A DNA stretch of 64,000 nucleotides from Grifola frondosa (taxonomy: Eukaryota; Basidiomycota; Agaricomycetes; Polyporales; Grifolaceae), in contig LUGG01000005.1 in the NCBI GenBank assembly GCA_001683735.1, positions 1,736,001 to 1,800,000 of the forward strand. Direction: 5' to 3'. Positions 21,443-32,487 of the stretch are shown one piece after another. Each line of letters starts with the position of its first letter. Position 1 is the stretch's first letter. The notes under the pieces are model-generated. The model did no database searches. It worked only from the letters and a program-made list of their open reading frames with translations, and had not been told where the DNA came from. A program made the translations under genes and the position numbers.

Positions 21443-23419
21443 ATGACTAAGCTGTCTGTAAACGATCCGCAATATGGGATTTTATTCTTGAAGGCATCCA
21501 ACATAAACCCATTGGTTACAAGATGCTTGCCTCTTCCCCATATTAATCAGGCAGCACCCTTTGGAAGACCAGCTCAGCCAGCAGGACCACCAAGATTTGA
21601 AAGACCAGATCCTAATCGGTTCTCACCTGGAAGATTCCCACCACCATCAGGACTAGGATGTTATGGATGTGGAGAGCAAGGACATATCATGGGAAATTGC
21701 CCAAAGATCCAGGATTTGATGTCCAAAGGACATCTCCTTAAGGATTACCGAGGACGATTTACTGATAAAAATGGAAACATTATTCAGCGAAATGGAGCAG
21801 AGAACTGGGTGCAAGCCATCAAGGATGCTGTGCCTCAGGTTCATTTTGTAACCTATGGGAAGGCTCTTGTAGAGTCAGAAGATGAATCAGATGCAGAGGT
21901 TATGGTTTTACCAGCTGAGAAGACTTCAAAGGAAGCTCGGACCTATCGAAAGCAGCCATATGAAAGTACTAGACCATCTCTTCCCAGTAAAGGAAAAGAG
22001 AAAGAGACTCCACCACATACTACTGCTTATAAGCCACAGCCATCAGCATCAAGTTCATATCCCCATTTCAAGGAACGTCCTTTCGAAGTCCAGCAAAGAT
22101 CATTCAATCCTGATAATGATGCGGAAATGGTTGATGACCCAGCAATGGCTCGCATGCTTCGAAATCAGCCAGATAAGACTGTAGAAAAGAACCGAGGACC
22201 AAACAAGACATCAGCAATTAGCCAGGAAGTGGACGCATCAAATATTATGAATAGGATTCTGAATATTCCTTTCACAATATCAGTTGGAGAACTATTTGGA
22301 GTATCCAAGGAGGTGTCACAGCAATTGCAGAATGCCTTGAAGGTCAAGAAGATAGAACCAGGGACAGGACCAGCAGCACACTTGGTATCTGGATTTACAG
22401 CAGATTTAATCTCAGGAATAAATGAGACCCGATCACCTCTTATCCGGTTGACCATGGACTGCAATGAGAAGCCAGTGAACTTTATCATTGACACAGGATC
22501 CCAGTTGAATATAATCAGTGAAAGGATCTGGAAGTCTATTGTGCAAAGGCCCATGGACAAGTCCCGTGCTATTAGCATAAATGATGCAAATGGTGGCACA
22601 GGAGACTTACTAGGTCTTGTTAGTGATGTACCTCTGAAATTTGGACACATAAACACTAGGTTTAATGCATATGTGGCACCTAACCCTCCATTCGAAGGAT
22701 TATTAGGTAGGCCATGGCAACGAGCCTTTGGTGTAGGGATACGTGAGAGGGATGAAGGAACTTTCCTTACCTTCAGAGGGCCTCCAGGACATCCTGATTC
22801 TGAAGTCTTTGTGTCATCACATGAAGACATAGGAAGTGCAGCCTCATTTGCAACTATTGTTGAGGAGAAAGCTCCAAAGCAACCCGAGACATTGTCCAGG
22901 ATTGAGTCAGTAGCTGATAATGATGATAGTGACAAGAGCTCTGAGAAGAGTGTCAAGAGTGAAGAAGAGTACAGTTCAGATATAGAGGACTATACAGAGA
23001 CAGATTCAGATGAAGAAAGTACAGATGCAGATGAAGAATCAGATAAGGAGAGTCTAGCCTCAGAATTCAGGAAGATTACAATAGGGAAGAAAGCCAATGG
23101 GCAGCTGAATCATATGTATCGCCGGCAAAGCCGAGAGATGGCCATGTATCAGTCTCTGTTAACCACCCAGATGGAGGACTTTAGAACAGACAAGACAAGA
23201 AAGATTGGAGCAAGTACCTTGATGGCAGACAATGGTGTAGAATTCATAAAGGATGAAATGGCAGATTATGGGCTCAGACCTTTCTTATTCGGGATGCGCA
23301 ATTCTTCTTCCGAGATGTTCATTGCAATGGACATGCCATTGTGCAATTATACCCGCACTCTAGAAAGAACATGGGGAAACTTGGTCGTTTACTTGGACGA
23401 CCTGTTGATACTCATCTAA
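21443..23419 (+). CDS. gag nucleocapsid plus first retropepsin (protease 1)
   Basis: ORF of 658 codons. The CCHC zinc knuckle 'CYGCGEQGHIMGNC' lies at about residues 73-86. A disordered, charged linker follows. The aspartic protease active site 'FIIDTGSQLNII' is at about residue 350, and the flap-to-C-terminal motif 'FEGLLGRPWQRAFGVGIRER' at about 425. A very acidic Ser/Glu/Asp-rich tract follows (about 480-545), then 'DNGVEFIKDEMADYGLRPF'. Retropepsins process the Gag-Pol polyprotein as dimers. The last 25 codons overlap the next ORF in another frame. Confidence 0.8.
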   Translation: MTKLSVNDPQYGILFLKASNINPLVTRCLPLPHINQAAPFGRPAQPAGPPRFERPDPNRFSPGRFPPPSGLGCYGCGEQGHIMGNCPKIQDLMSKGHLLKDYRGRFTDKNGNIIQRNGAENWVQAIKDAVPQVHFVTYGKALVESEDESDAEVMVLPAEKTSKEARTYRKQPYESTRPSLPSKGKEKETPPHTTAYKPQPSASSSYPHFKERPFEVQQRSFNPDNDAEMVDDPAMARMLRNQPDKTVEKNRGPNKTSAISQEVDASNIMNRILNIPFTISVGELFGVSKEVSQQLQNALKVKKIEPGTGPAAHLVSGFTADLISGINETRSPLIRLTMDCNEKPVNFIIDTGSQLNIISERIWKSIVQRPMDKSRAISINDANGGTGDLLGLVSDVPLKFGHINTRFNAYVAPNPPFEGLLGRPWQRAFGVGIRERDEGTFLTFRGPPGHPDSEVFVSSHEDIGSAASFATIVEEKAPKQPETLSRIESVADNDDSDKSSEKSVKSEEEYSSDIEDYTETDSDEESTDADEESDKESLASEFRKITIGKKANGQLNHMYRRQSREMAMYQSLLTTQMEDFRTDKTRKIGASTLMADNGVEFIKDEMADYGLRPFLFGMRNSSSEMFIAMDMPLCNYTRTLERTWGNLVVYLDDLLILI

Positions 23420-24674
23420 TGATGTTAACTGCTGAAGGACTGAAACCTGACGTAGTTCCCCAAGTAGCTCAAGTCGGACCTACCTGTTATGATGGATTGA
23501 CAATTGGACCATGGTCTCACCTTGATCCTATGATTGTACTTCACATGTATGCAGGACACACAGTTATTCCATTTGTAGTTGATACGGGATCACAAATCGA
23601 CTGTGTAAATGCAAATGTATGGAAGTCAGCAAGAGGAACAAGTCGTGAAATAGGAAAAGGAGTTATCATTAGGGACATATCAGGAAATCCCCTTACCTGT
23701 ATTGGAGCTTGGGATGTAACCCTGACCATAGGCCATGTTGATACTCAAGCAACCTTGTATATCATAGAAGGTTTAGCTGTACCAGGACTCCTTGGCCGAC
23801 CATGGCAATGGAAAATGAATTCAGCCTAAGTCACAAACCTGAAGGAGTGTTTGTAGGACTCCGAGACTATCATGGAATCAACACTTATGAGATATTGATT
23901 ACAAGCCCAGGAATTCAGAGAGCTGTACTTGATCGGACTTTACGACTTTGTGCATTATTATCAGCAGAACAAAAAATAGAAAAATCAAATACCACAGAAG
24001 CCCAAAGGTTGGAACGGCAGTTATCAGATCTACTGAAACGAGATTCAGAAGAGATACCTGTTTATCGATGGGAAGCCACAGATGGTGCACAATTAGTAGG
24101 ACCAACAGATCTCAATGACCCTGGATGCTGGGACGATGACTCTAATGATCCAGCAGAATCTGAAGATTTGAAGGAGTACACTGAATATGATAGATGGGTT
24201 GAAATGGAGAATCAACGATTATATCACAACATGCGAACAACCTACCAATTTCAAGTAGGACAAGCAGTAGATGATGTTGCTTTTCCAATAACCAACATTT
24301 CAGTGAAGAATGCTCGGACAATTCAGGAAGAGCCTAACACTAATTTACCAAGTGTTAAAGAGCAGCAATATTTATTACAAGATGTCAAAATGACTGTTAA
24401 TGGAAAACGACGTGAAGGTCATGCAGTTCTTCATATGGTATTCACCCAAGAAAACTTGCGAAAGTCTCAGAAAGATACTGTAGAAGCCAATACATCAGAA
24501 ATCATTGTGGAAGACCCTAAACCAGATCAAAACAAGACACGGGATCAGGGTTCGCAAACTAATGATCAAGAATGTACCAATGATATTGATCCAATAGTAT
24601 GCTCAGAAGAAGACCTATACGTCAAATGGAAACAGGAGCTAGGAACTAATGATTGGGATTTGGACAACCTTTAA
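23341..24674 (+). CDS. Second retropepsin-like domain (protease 2) with C-terminal extension, frame-split
   Basis: Two overlapping ORFs (23341-23829 and 23802-24674) together encode a second DTG domain: 'VIPFVVDTGSQIDCVNANVW', then 'CIGAWDVTLTIGHVDT' and 'VPGLLGRPWQWKM'. The LLGRPWQ match to protease 1 shows the two are homologous. The frame shifts near 23815. The remainder is a charged 290-codon region with no recognised domain. Tandem proteases could reflect internal duplication or capture from a related element; whether both are active is unknown. Confidence 0.65.
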
Positions 24675-24984
24675 AGGAGGAGTACCCAAGTCACCTGTGA
24701 AGAGAATGTAGGAATAGTCAGGATATCAGATCAAGATAAAGAAAGAAAACCCAGGAAATAATTTGAAACAGGTTACCAGAAAGAGAATGCAAGCATTGAT
24801 CAGACCGGATTCATATTGGATTGTGAAAAGTTACAAAAACAAGAAATAGCAGAATATTTATAGATCCAGGATTTGTATACGAACTATTCTAGGTGCTAGC
24901 AGGGAACACACTCATCATCCTAGAATATCGAGGAATCAAGTTAGATAACTATAATAAAAATAAAAAAGAAGGCGAGAATAACTC

Positions 24985-27900
24985 ACGGCAGTTGAACTGG
25001 GGGAGTGTCCGTATCACCAACTTGAATGGTCACCACACCCACTCCCTGACCAATGATATGTGTCAGAAAAGAAGATGTTCAGAAAATAATTTAAAGAAGA
25101 CTTACGTCGATAGTTTCAACGGCAACGATTTTTCCGGTCCGAACGGCTCCGTCTTCAAAGAAGTTAACAGACGAGTTGATCTGAAATGTAGATTAACATT
25201 AGCCAATCGATCAAGATCGAAAATGATCGAAAGGAACTTACTTCGTAAGGCGGCATATCGATGTAGAGGTTCAAGAAGGGATGGACCAAAAGGAAATCCC
25301 ACTGCCATTATATAGGCCAAGCCTTGACAGCACTTACCTCATAGAATTTGATGGATGCAGCAACGCTAACCGACAAGTCGTTAAGGTGGCGATAAACAAA
25401 GTTAATATTACCAGATCAGATTAGGAAATCAGGAACCAAGTAACAGGACAAGGAATTGGGTTTGATGTATATACCAGGGGCGCAACAGAATATTGAGATA
25501 GTACCCGATAGGGCAAGAATGTTTGCAGAACATACTTAGGACTACTCCGTGAATTTCGGACTCGGAAATGCAGGTTGCGGCATAAGCCATGAGAGCTATG
25601 GGCAATGCATACAGTCAATTCAGGTAGTCAGTATTGTGTCTGAACTCTTGAGAACCCAGTGGTAAACCAGAAAAGCGTCGAGGTCAATGTATATTCAAAT
25701 TAAAATGGCACCCATTCACAGGAAAGGAAATTAGGAAATTAATCTGGTAATGAAGATATTAACTTGGTCCACAAGACTTGTTAGCAAAGCTCGGAAAAGT
25801 AATTCAGTTTACTTACCATGTATCGACTTGAGGTTAAATCAAGCTCGCATTTGTGCTGAACCCAGTAGTGGTTAGAAGCTTATATAATTGGCAGTTGGAA
25901 GAAAACCCAAAGTTATTAACGAACAGGATCCATTTGGTGAAGGTGTACCCAGGACAAGCATGATTACAGAAAGCTATACTTACCAAATGGAGAGCCACGA
26001 AATCTTACTTGATTGTCTTTTGTTTTGGAATACAAATTTATGTATTCAAACAAAAGGCAATCAGGCAAAGAGTCACGAATCAAGTCATGATTAAGGAGTT
26101 TGGTGCGGAGTGCACTGTCAGCTTAGCTGATAAGGCCGCGAACTTCTTAGAATAGTATTTAGGAACAGAGTACCCAACAGGAAAATCTTGGTCATATTGG
26201 ACACCGGATTGTATTATGATGTGTTAACCAGGGATGCAAGATATAGACACAGGAAAGGATCAGATTACGTATAACAGGATGAGACATTACTTGGACTAGA
26301 TTTCGGGCCAGAATCATGTGTAGTTGCGGCATATGCCATGAGAGCAATGGGCAAGGCATGAGGCCAAATCAAAAAGTCAGAGTGTCAAACAAGAAACAGG
26401 AAACTCAGGGACAGGCAAGCTAGCACATCGAGGTCAATGCACATCAAATAAAATACAATCGCAAAGGTAATAGACCCAGATAGAAATTTGGGTAAGAACG
26501 TAGCAATCTACCGCATGATAATCCAGATACCGGGGAGTTATTAAATTAGCTTGCGGTTGTTAAATTCGGGATAAGCACGAAGATCATAGATTCATTTGGC
26601 TACATCATGCACGACCGAATTGTCGATGACGTGCAAGTTTAAACGGAAGTTTAAAAACTGCAAGCAAGCAAGATACAATTTGAATCAAGAATTGCGGATA
26701 CATGTGCGGACAAGAAAACCGTAGCTACAGTAATAACGAGACTGTGGGGCGGTTCGAGACTGGGTCAACGAGACCATACAGCAAGATATAAGATTAATAA
26801 ATAAATTAGTATAATATGGATAAGTCTGACAGAAACGGGAAGTTAGTAACGGATAGAGAGACAGTTATAACGAGAGAACATACTAAAGACGGGGATGGCC
26901 CGAACGTGACCGGGTCGCGACGAACACATTGAGGATAGCGTCGATGGACGCAGACGAGGAGATCAGCCTGTGAGAGTAACCATAAGCGGATGGACTAGAC
27001 GAGAAGAACGAGTACCATACATACCTAAGAACGGATCCGGCAGTCATGATTAGACTGCGGGGCGACGCATGGTCCCCGACGAACCACGGCGATGAGCCGC
27101 AAATATGGACATGAGCTCGGAACGTGATGACGTGCCCAGTTGCATGGCCATTGGGCCGGAGAGAAGAGCGTGCGGCATGTGCGCGTAACAGTGCGCGAGG
27201 CCCGCAGCGCATGCTAGATGAGAGTGTATAGAATTGGATGTTAAGAGCATATGAAAGACAGTTAAGAGGACGTACCGCAGAGAAGGCCAGCAGTTCTGAG
27301 CGAACTGTGGGGCGGCGTACGACTCTAAGGAAGATATAGGATATAACGCTGGGAGACGGACGTCACTATTATGTTTGTGCGCAGAACATCAAAATGAACG
27401 TACCGAAGGACATGGAGCACGACGAGAGTGCCATGCCCGAACCAGCCAGAAGGGTAACGCGTGATGCTGAGGGATCAGACGTCAGCGTAGCCCATGCTAA
27501 AGATAGAAGAAGGAAGAAACTCACCGAAAAGAGATTGAGTGCGACGTGCCCAACGGCTCCGAACGCGAAGTATGTGGTGCAGCGGACGCGCACGCACCAG
27601 CATGGCCGAACGTTCGAGTAGTCCGCAGTGTGGCCGGCACACGAGAGAGTCAAGTAGCGGATGCCCGAGTGGTGCGGACATTCGCGCACTTGGAGGACAT
27701 CCCGGCCTAATGAGATAAGAAAGTCAGCGGCAAGCATAGAATGATGAAGACGTACCTAGGAGAGTATTACGCTCTCCGAGTACGAGGACCTACGAACTGT
27801 AAAGCGGGAGGAGAGACCCTGAGAATGCGCGCGCACGGTTGAACGGCGCGCCGACGCAGGGAAGCGTTGAAGCACAGCGCGGCCTGGTCAAGAAGGATCA

Positions 27901-28104
27901 GTTACGACGAATGAGCAACTAACGAAAACAACGTACCAATGACTAGCCCGCTAGTTACCTGACATCGGGACTAGCGCGCTGAGAGGAATAGAATATTAGC
28001 AGCAAGAAAGATATGGGAATGAGAGCGTACCGAGGATGACGTCGAGCGCGATGCGCCCGACGCGGCCAAACTCGCAGCAGACGCGCCGTCGGGCTGAGAA
28101 GCAT
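24985..28104 (-). other. Antisense, intron-rich accessory gene-like unit in the retrotransposon
   Basis: The minus strand shows a TATA box (28182-28189), an ATG at 28104, and a series of exon-like blocks bounded by GTRNGT-type donors and YAG acceptors. Approximate blocks: to 28031, 27883-27756, 27706-27525, 27466-27404, 27324-27276, 27213-27025 and 26967-26884. More blocks are less clear around 26.3 and 25.5 kb, and the last ones lie at about 25.4-24.99 kb. The last four read convincingly as protein when spliced: 'VAASIKFYE', 'WDFLLVHPFLNLYIDMPPYE', 'INSSVNFFEDGAVRTGKIV' and 'GVGVVTIQVGDTDTPPVQLP'. Their introns are about 30-70 bp. Upstream blocks are GC-rich and His/Cys/Arg-rich, and their frames could not all be joined. 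No family recognised. It may be one gene or two, or partly decayed. Confidence 0.45.
25425..26480. repeat. Degenerate internal duplication, about 740 bp apart
   Basis: Blocks near 25570-25610 and 26322-26360 ('ttgcggcatatgccatgaga' and its near copy), and near 25675 and 26430 ('tcgaggtcaatg'), are repeated in the same order and spacing. On the minus strand both copies preserve 'ALPIALMAYAAT', so a coding exon of the antisense unit may have been duplicated. Confidence 0.45.
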
Positions 28105-28181
28105 CCGCGGCGTACAGTGATCGACGAATAATGTAATACTGTAATATTTAATCTTGCTAAAATTTGCAGATTTTAGCACGG

Positions 28182-28189
28182 CTTATATA
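28182..28189 (-). promoter_or_regulatory. TATA box of the antisense unit
   Basis: TATATAAG on the minus strand, about 80 bp upstream of the ATG at 28104 and facing away from pol. Confidence 0.45.
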
Positions 28190-29740
28190 GGCTAGAAAAA
28201 GAGGTACACGTGAGGACTTACAAAGCATGAAACGAGTCACAGCGAGTCAGGAGGACTCATAAAGAGTCAAAAGGTCGAAAGTGTGGGGTATGACCAAGCA
28301 AGAGGCTTGGTCAGCCAAAAAGAAACACTTTGGGGTGGAAGGTACTTGAGCCAGAAGGATAGAAAGTGATTTAGAGGACTCACGAGAATGAACCGCGCAG
28401 CGCTGGACATCAGCGAGTGCGGCGGGCGAAGTACGAAGTACCGACGAGCACAGCGCGTAGCGCGACGCGTCAGCACTGACGGAACAAGCACGAGAAGTCG
28501 AAATGGTGAACCAGGAGCAGGAAGGATGAGCGAGAAGACGAGAATGTGAGAACGAGTGTCGAGATGACCCCGACGCGACGCGTCGGTGGCGGAGGACAAC
28601 GACGCGATCGAGTCAGGGAAGCTGAGCCTAGACCAAGATGAAGCAGTCGAACGATGACGAACAGAGGTTGGGAAATCGAGAACTCGAGATTTTCGGGACC
28701 GAACGAGATCCCGATTGCCCCAAAGGAATGGAGACTTGAAGGCCTAGAACGAACTTGAAGGTCCAACGGGAAACCTATAAATACGAGGCTGAAATCATCG
28801 AGACAGAGTGGGACTGCCTGCATGCCAGTACCCGCCGTCATTGCAATAAACGGAAGAATCGAGTACGCACCGTTTGACAGGCCCGCGTCGAGAACGAGCG
28901 CGCAGCGCGAGCAAATCACGCGACCGGCGACCGCTGAATTCGAACGAGCTAGAAGGAATACCGAAAGACGCGACGAGACGCGTCGAAAGTCATGAATAGC
29001 TATCAAGAAGGTGCGAGAAGATGTCGGCAGATGACGAGACGCGTTGGCGTCAGCACAGAGAGTCCGCTGACGCGTGACGACGTCGACGAGAGTGCCAGCG
29101 CGGCAAAGGGCTGAGAGAAAGAACGCGCGCAAGAACAGTTGAGATGTACAGAGAGGATTGCAGGAAGCACAGAGAGAGACGAGGGAATCATCCGGTGCCC
29201 GAAGGCAGGCCAGGAACGAGCGCGCGAAGAGAATCCAGCAGGAAAGAAGGGAAGACGAGACAATAAGGAAACGAGCGCGAACCAGATGCCAACACAGCAA
29301 CGCGTCGCGCGTTGAAGTCACATGTTGCACTTGGAGAACAGGCGCGCGGGCAGCTCGGAGAGAGAAACGCCCGCAAGCGCTCAAGAGAGACGCGCCGCGT
29401 TGAGCGCGCCGCACACTCACAGCGGTGACTTCGGTGTCACCTCGGCGAGTGACTGGCGCTAGTCACTTTCCGCGCGCGCTAACCGCGCAATCAAGACTCA
29501 AGACAGTCAATACTGATATCTAGAGTACCAGAGGTGGAAATTCTTGATATTAAGACCTTCCATAGGTCGAAATATCATGAGAGTTAATTGCTACAGAATT
29601 ACAAGAGGTAATATCAAGTAATTGAAGCAAGAACAAGGTTAGAATCAGGAAGATTCAGACTTTCTCCTTGTTACAAACTATGCAAGAAATGTCAGACCAC
29701 TTTCTGGAGGACCTAGAACCCATCCAGTAGGGCCTAGAAC
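28190..29740. other. GC-rich spacer with LTR-promoter-like signals
   Basis: This region is rich in CGCG and GACGCG words. A plus-strand TATA box (28776-28783, 'cctataaatacg') is followed 62 bp later by AATAAA (28845-28850), a spacing seen in compact LTR R regions. No paired copy was found, so this could be a solo LTR fragment or simply a promoter. The long minus-strand ORF across it (28470-29420) is judged a composition artefact. Confidence 0.3.
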
Positions 29741-29785
29741 CTTGAGAAATGACTCATGAAGAGCCTAGGCCCAGGACACTCCAAG

Positions 29786-29793
29786 TATATAAG
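29786..29793 (+). promoter_or_regulatory. TATA box upstream of the basic ORF
   Basis: TATATAAG, 62 bp upstream of the ATG at 29848. The surroundings ('ggacctagaacc') resemble the U3 wording of the LTR. Confidence 0.4.
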
Positions 29794-29847
29794 GAGGAAG
29801 AGATCTGTAGGACCAGAACCAAAGAACACCCTCTAGAATTTCTTACA

Positions 29848-30129
29848 ATGACACCCACATCTTTGGAGGAGAGCTTGAAAGATCCGGAATTTAGAAAGAA
29901 GTATATAGCCAAGTTGCTGAAAGAAATGGAAAAGAAAGAAAAACAGAAAGCTTATAGAGAAAGAAGACAGGCTTCACAGGCACGTACTAGGAAACAGACT
30001 ATGGAAGATATAGCTCGAAAATGTAGACGTAATAAGCAAAAGGCAAATAAGGAAAAACAACGGAAAACATTCCAAACAGAAGTTGTCTCTACTAGAGCCT
30101 TTTCAGTTCGATCCACATTCACTATCTAA
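29848..30129 (+). CDS. Small Lys/Arg-rich coiled-coil-like protein (93 residues)
   Basis: Starts 'MTPTSLEESLKDPEFRKKYI'. It is dominated by Lys, Arg, Glu and Gln with heptad-like spacing ('LLKEMEKKEKQKAYRERRQ'), and its 3' third is strongly basic. The ATG is chosen because a TATA box lies 62 bp upstream; the frame is also open upstream. It is not a canonical retrotransposon domain. It could bind nucleic acid by charge, but that is inference. Confidence 0.45.
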   Translation: MTPTSLEESLKDPEFRKKYIAKLLKEMEKKEKQKAYRERRQASQARTRKQTMEDIARKCRRNKQKANKEKQRKTFQTEVVSTRAFSVRSTFTI

Positions 30130-30728
30130 ATTCTATCAACTTGAATCAAGCTTATTACGAAAGGCACAATCATGGACTGCTCTCTATATGAACATCCACT
30201 ATCTGAGTCATTCACAAGTGAAGAAATAGAGGCCGAAGGACAGGAGGAGAGAGAGATGAAGAGGTAAACAAGGATGAGGAAGAAGAATTGGAAGATGGGC
30301 TGTATGCGCCACCTCCTAAACCATAGACCCAAGTCCAAAAGGCAAGAGGCATGGCAGAAAAAGGAAGGAGCCGAAGAAGACCATTAGGGAAACTGAAGGC
30401 AAGAGACAAGGAGTCATTGCGAGTAATTATGTTGAAGAAGACTATGGCCAAGAAACTCGGGATGGATAAATGGCCGAAAACAGATGGGACCTCAGTAGCA
30501 CATCAGGATAATCGTCCGTAACTGACGTTAAACTAGACATATCTGGATCATAGTTTGGTGTATTCCCACCCCCAGTTTTCAGAGCCCCATTTATTGTTAT
30601 CTCAACCAGCCAACACTCAGTGAAGTCGTGAAGCAAGCCAAGGATACTAAAATGAGTGTATACCATCCATTAGTATCTCGCTTCCCGCAAACAGCATAAA
30701 GTCACAGAATTACCTAGCAGAACACAGA
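30130..30728. other. Linker before pol, no clear ORF
   Basis: AT-rich. It contains decayed coding-like pieces rich in Glu/Lys codons, and weak minus-strand ORFs that mirror them. No domain seen. Confidence 0.35.
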
Positions 30729-31930
30729 ATGACACAATCAATGGATTGTGCGAGCAATGCAGTATATGTATATAAGCCAGTGGACCGAAGGGTGAAACCA
30801 GTCCCCGGTGTCTTTCCAGAAGATGCACGTGTAAAACGATGCTTCCCGGAGAACCCGCTAGACTCATTATCACAGCTACCTTTTAACCCACCAGACTTTG
30901 TACCCACAAAGAGACTGACTACAGAACGATTAGAGCAGATAAAGATAAATGAAGAAGGATTTCTATGGCCTGAAGAAGAAAAATTATTTAAGCATATAAT
31001 TCAGATAAATGAAAGAGTTCTAGCCTTTGATGAAACTGAACGAGGAACATTTCGAGAAGATTACTTTTCCCCTTATATAATTCCGGTAATACCACATGTA
31101 CCATGGGTTGATAAGAATACCCCATAGCACCAGGGATCCGAGATAAGGTGGTTAACTTATTACGAGAAAAGATTGAAGCAGGAGTGTACGAGCGATGTCA
31201 ATCATCTTATAGATCAAAATGGTTTTGTGTGTTGAAGAAAAATGGCAATTTAAGAATTGTCCATGATCTTCAACCACTTAATGCAATCACAATTCGAGAT
31301 GCAGGTGTGCCCCCGATACTGGATGCATTTGTGGAACCATTTGCAGGAAGACAGTGTTATTCAGTGTTTGACTTATTCTGGGCCTTTGATGCCAGAAAAG
31401 TCGATATTACCAGCAGAGATATGACAGCATTTCTTTCACCACTTGGACTGTTACGAATTACATCAATGCCAATGGGCTTCACAAATTCTCCAGCAGAATT
31501 TCAAGCATGTATGACATTTGTATTACAAGAGGAAATTCCGCATATAGCAAATGTGTTTATTGATGACTTACCCATCAAAGGTCCTAACACAATATATCCG
31601 GATAAAGAAGGAAATCCAGAAGTTCTATCACAAAATCCTGGTATTCGAAGATTCATATGGGAACATGCGCTAGATGTTCATAGGATAATGCATAGAGTTG
31701 GTCAAGCTGGACTTACATTTTCTGGACCCAAGTCCCAAATTTGTAAGCCACAAGTAGTAATTGTTGGACAGAAATGTACACCGGAAGGAAGAATGCCAGA
31801 AGATGATAAAGTATGCAAGATACAGAACTGGCCCACTCCTCGCTCAATTAAGGAAGTCAGAGGATTCATGGGATTATGTGGAACAGTTCGAATTTGGATA
31901 GAGAATTATTCTGAACAAATTCGCCAATGA
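30729..31930 (+). CDS. pol: pol: reverse transcriptase (frame-split)
   Basis: Two ORFs (30729-31127 and 31148-31930) form one RT. The N-terminal part has 'RLTTERLEQIKINEEGFLWP'. The RT core has 'VVNLLREKIEAGVYERCQSS', 'CVLKKNGNLRIVHDLQPLN', 'YSVFDLFWAFDARKVD', 'LRITSMPMGFTNSPAEFQ', the catalytic 'VFIDDLPIKGP' (F-x-D-D form of the Y-x-D-D box), 'FSGPKSQICKPQVVIVGQKC' and 'IKEVRGFMGLCG'. The split near 31122 is explained by one missing C in a CCCC run. RT polymerises cDNA from genomic RNA in the virus-like particle. Confidence 0.88.
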
Positions 31931-32476
31931 AAGAATTAACTTTTAAAGGAGCCGAATTTTCATGGGATTTCGTAGGCAAGCATCTTTCGATACTCTTAAA
32001 GAATTGATATCATCAGCACCTGCCCTTCGTCCAATTAACTATCAGTCAGAGAATCCAATTATCTTATCAGTAGACTCTAGCAAGTATGCTGTTGGATTTA
32101 TTCTCTCACAAATTGATATGATGGAAAGAAGAGGCCAGCTCGATATGGTTCTTTACCAATGAAGGAAACAGAGTCAAATTACAGTCAGCCAAAGTTAGAG
32201 CTTTATGGTTTATATAGGGCATTGAGGCATTTCAGACTATACTTGGTAGGTGTGAAGAACCTCCATGTTGAAGTCGATGCAAAATACATCAAAGGAATGC
32301 TAAATGAACCCGACTTGCAGCCTAATGCGACCATTAACCGTTGGATTCAGGGAATCCTTCTGTTTGACTTTAAATTGATTCACGTGCCAGCAGCACAACA
32401 TAAGGGACCAGATGCCTTATCACGAAGAGCACTAGGAGAAGGAGAAATAATGAAGGAGACGATGATGAATGGTTAG
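31931..32476 (+). CDS. pol: pol: RNase H domain (frame-split)
   Basis: The RT connection continues as 'MKELTFKGAEFSWDF', shifts frame near 31970 ('FDTLKELISSAPALRPINYQ', then 'ILSVDSSKYAVGFILSQID'), and shifts again near 32150 into 'YSQPKLELYGLYRALRHFR' and 'LHVEVDAKYIKGML', ending 'HKGPDALSRRA'. The Asp in VDSS, the Glu in KLELYGL and the Asp in VDAKY fit the RNase H carboxylates; the domain removes RNA from the hybrid. Two small indels break it as sequenced. Confidence 0.78.
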
Positions 32477-32487
32477 ACAATATTGCT

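Noticed and set aside
22165..22956. 263-codon minus-strand ORF across the protease region
   Set aside because: It mirrors the gag-protease ORF, which carries the zinc knuckle and DTG motifs.
26737..27320. Repeated 'ctgtggggcgg' words (26741, 27307; variant at 27054) as extra polypurine tracts of buried LTRs
   Set aside because: No LTR-like TGTCAC start follows any of them. On the minus strand some fit splice acceptors of the antisense unit better.
28470..29420. 316-codon minus-strand ORF
   Set aside because: It lies in CGCG-rich sequence where stops are rare. The translation is dominated by Arg, Ser and Leu with no motifs, and a plus-strand TATA and AATAAA pair sits inside it.
29528..29560. 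'agaggtggaaattcttga' resembling an 18S rRNA segment
   Set aside because: The match is short and imperfect, with no flanking rRNA similarity, so chance is likely.
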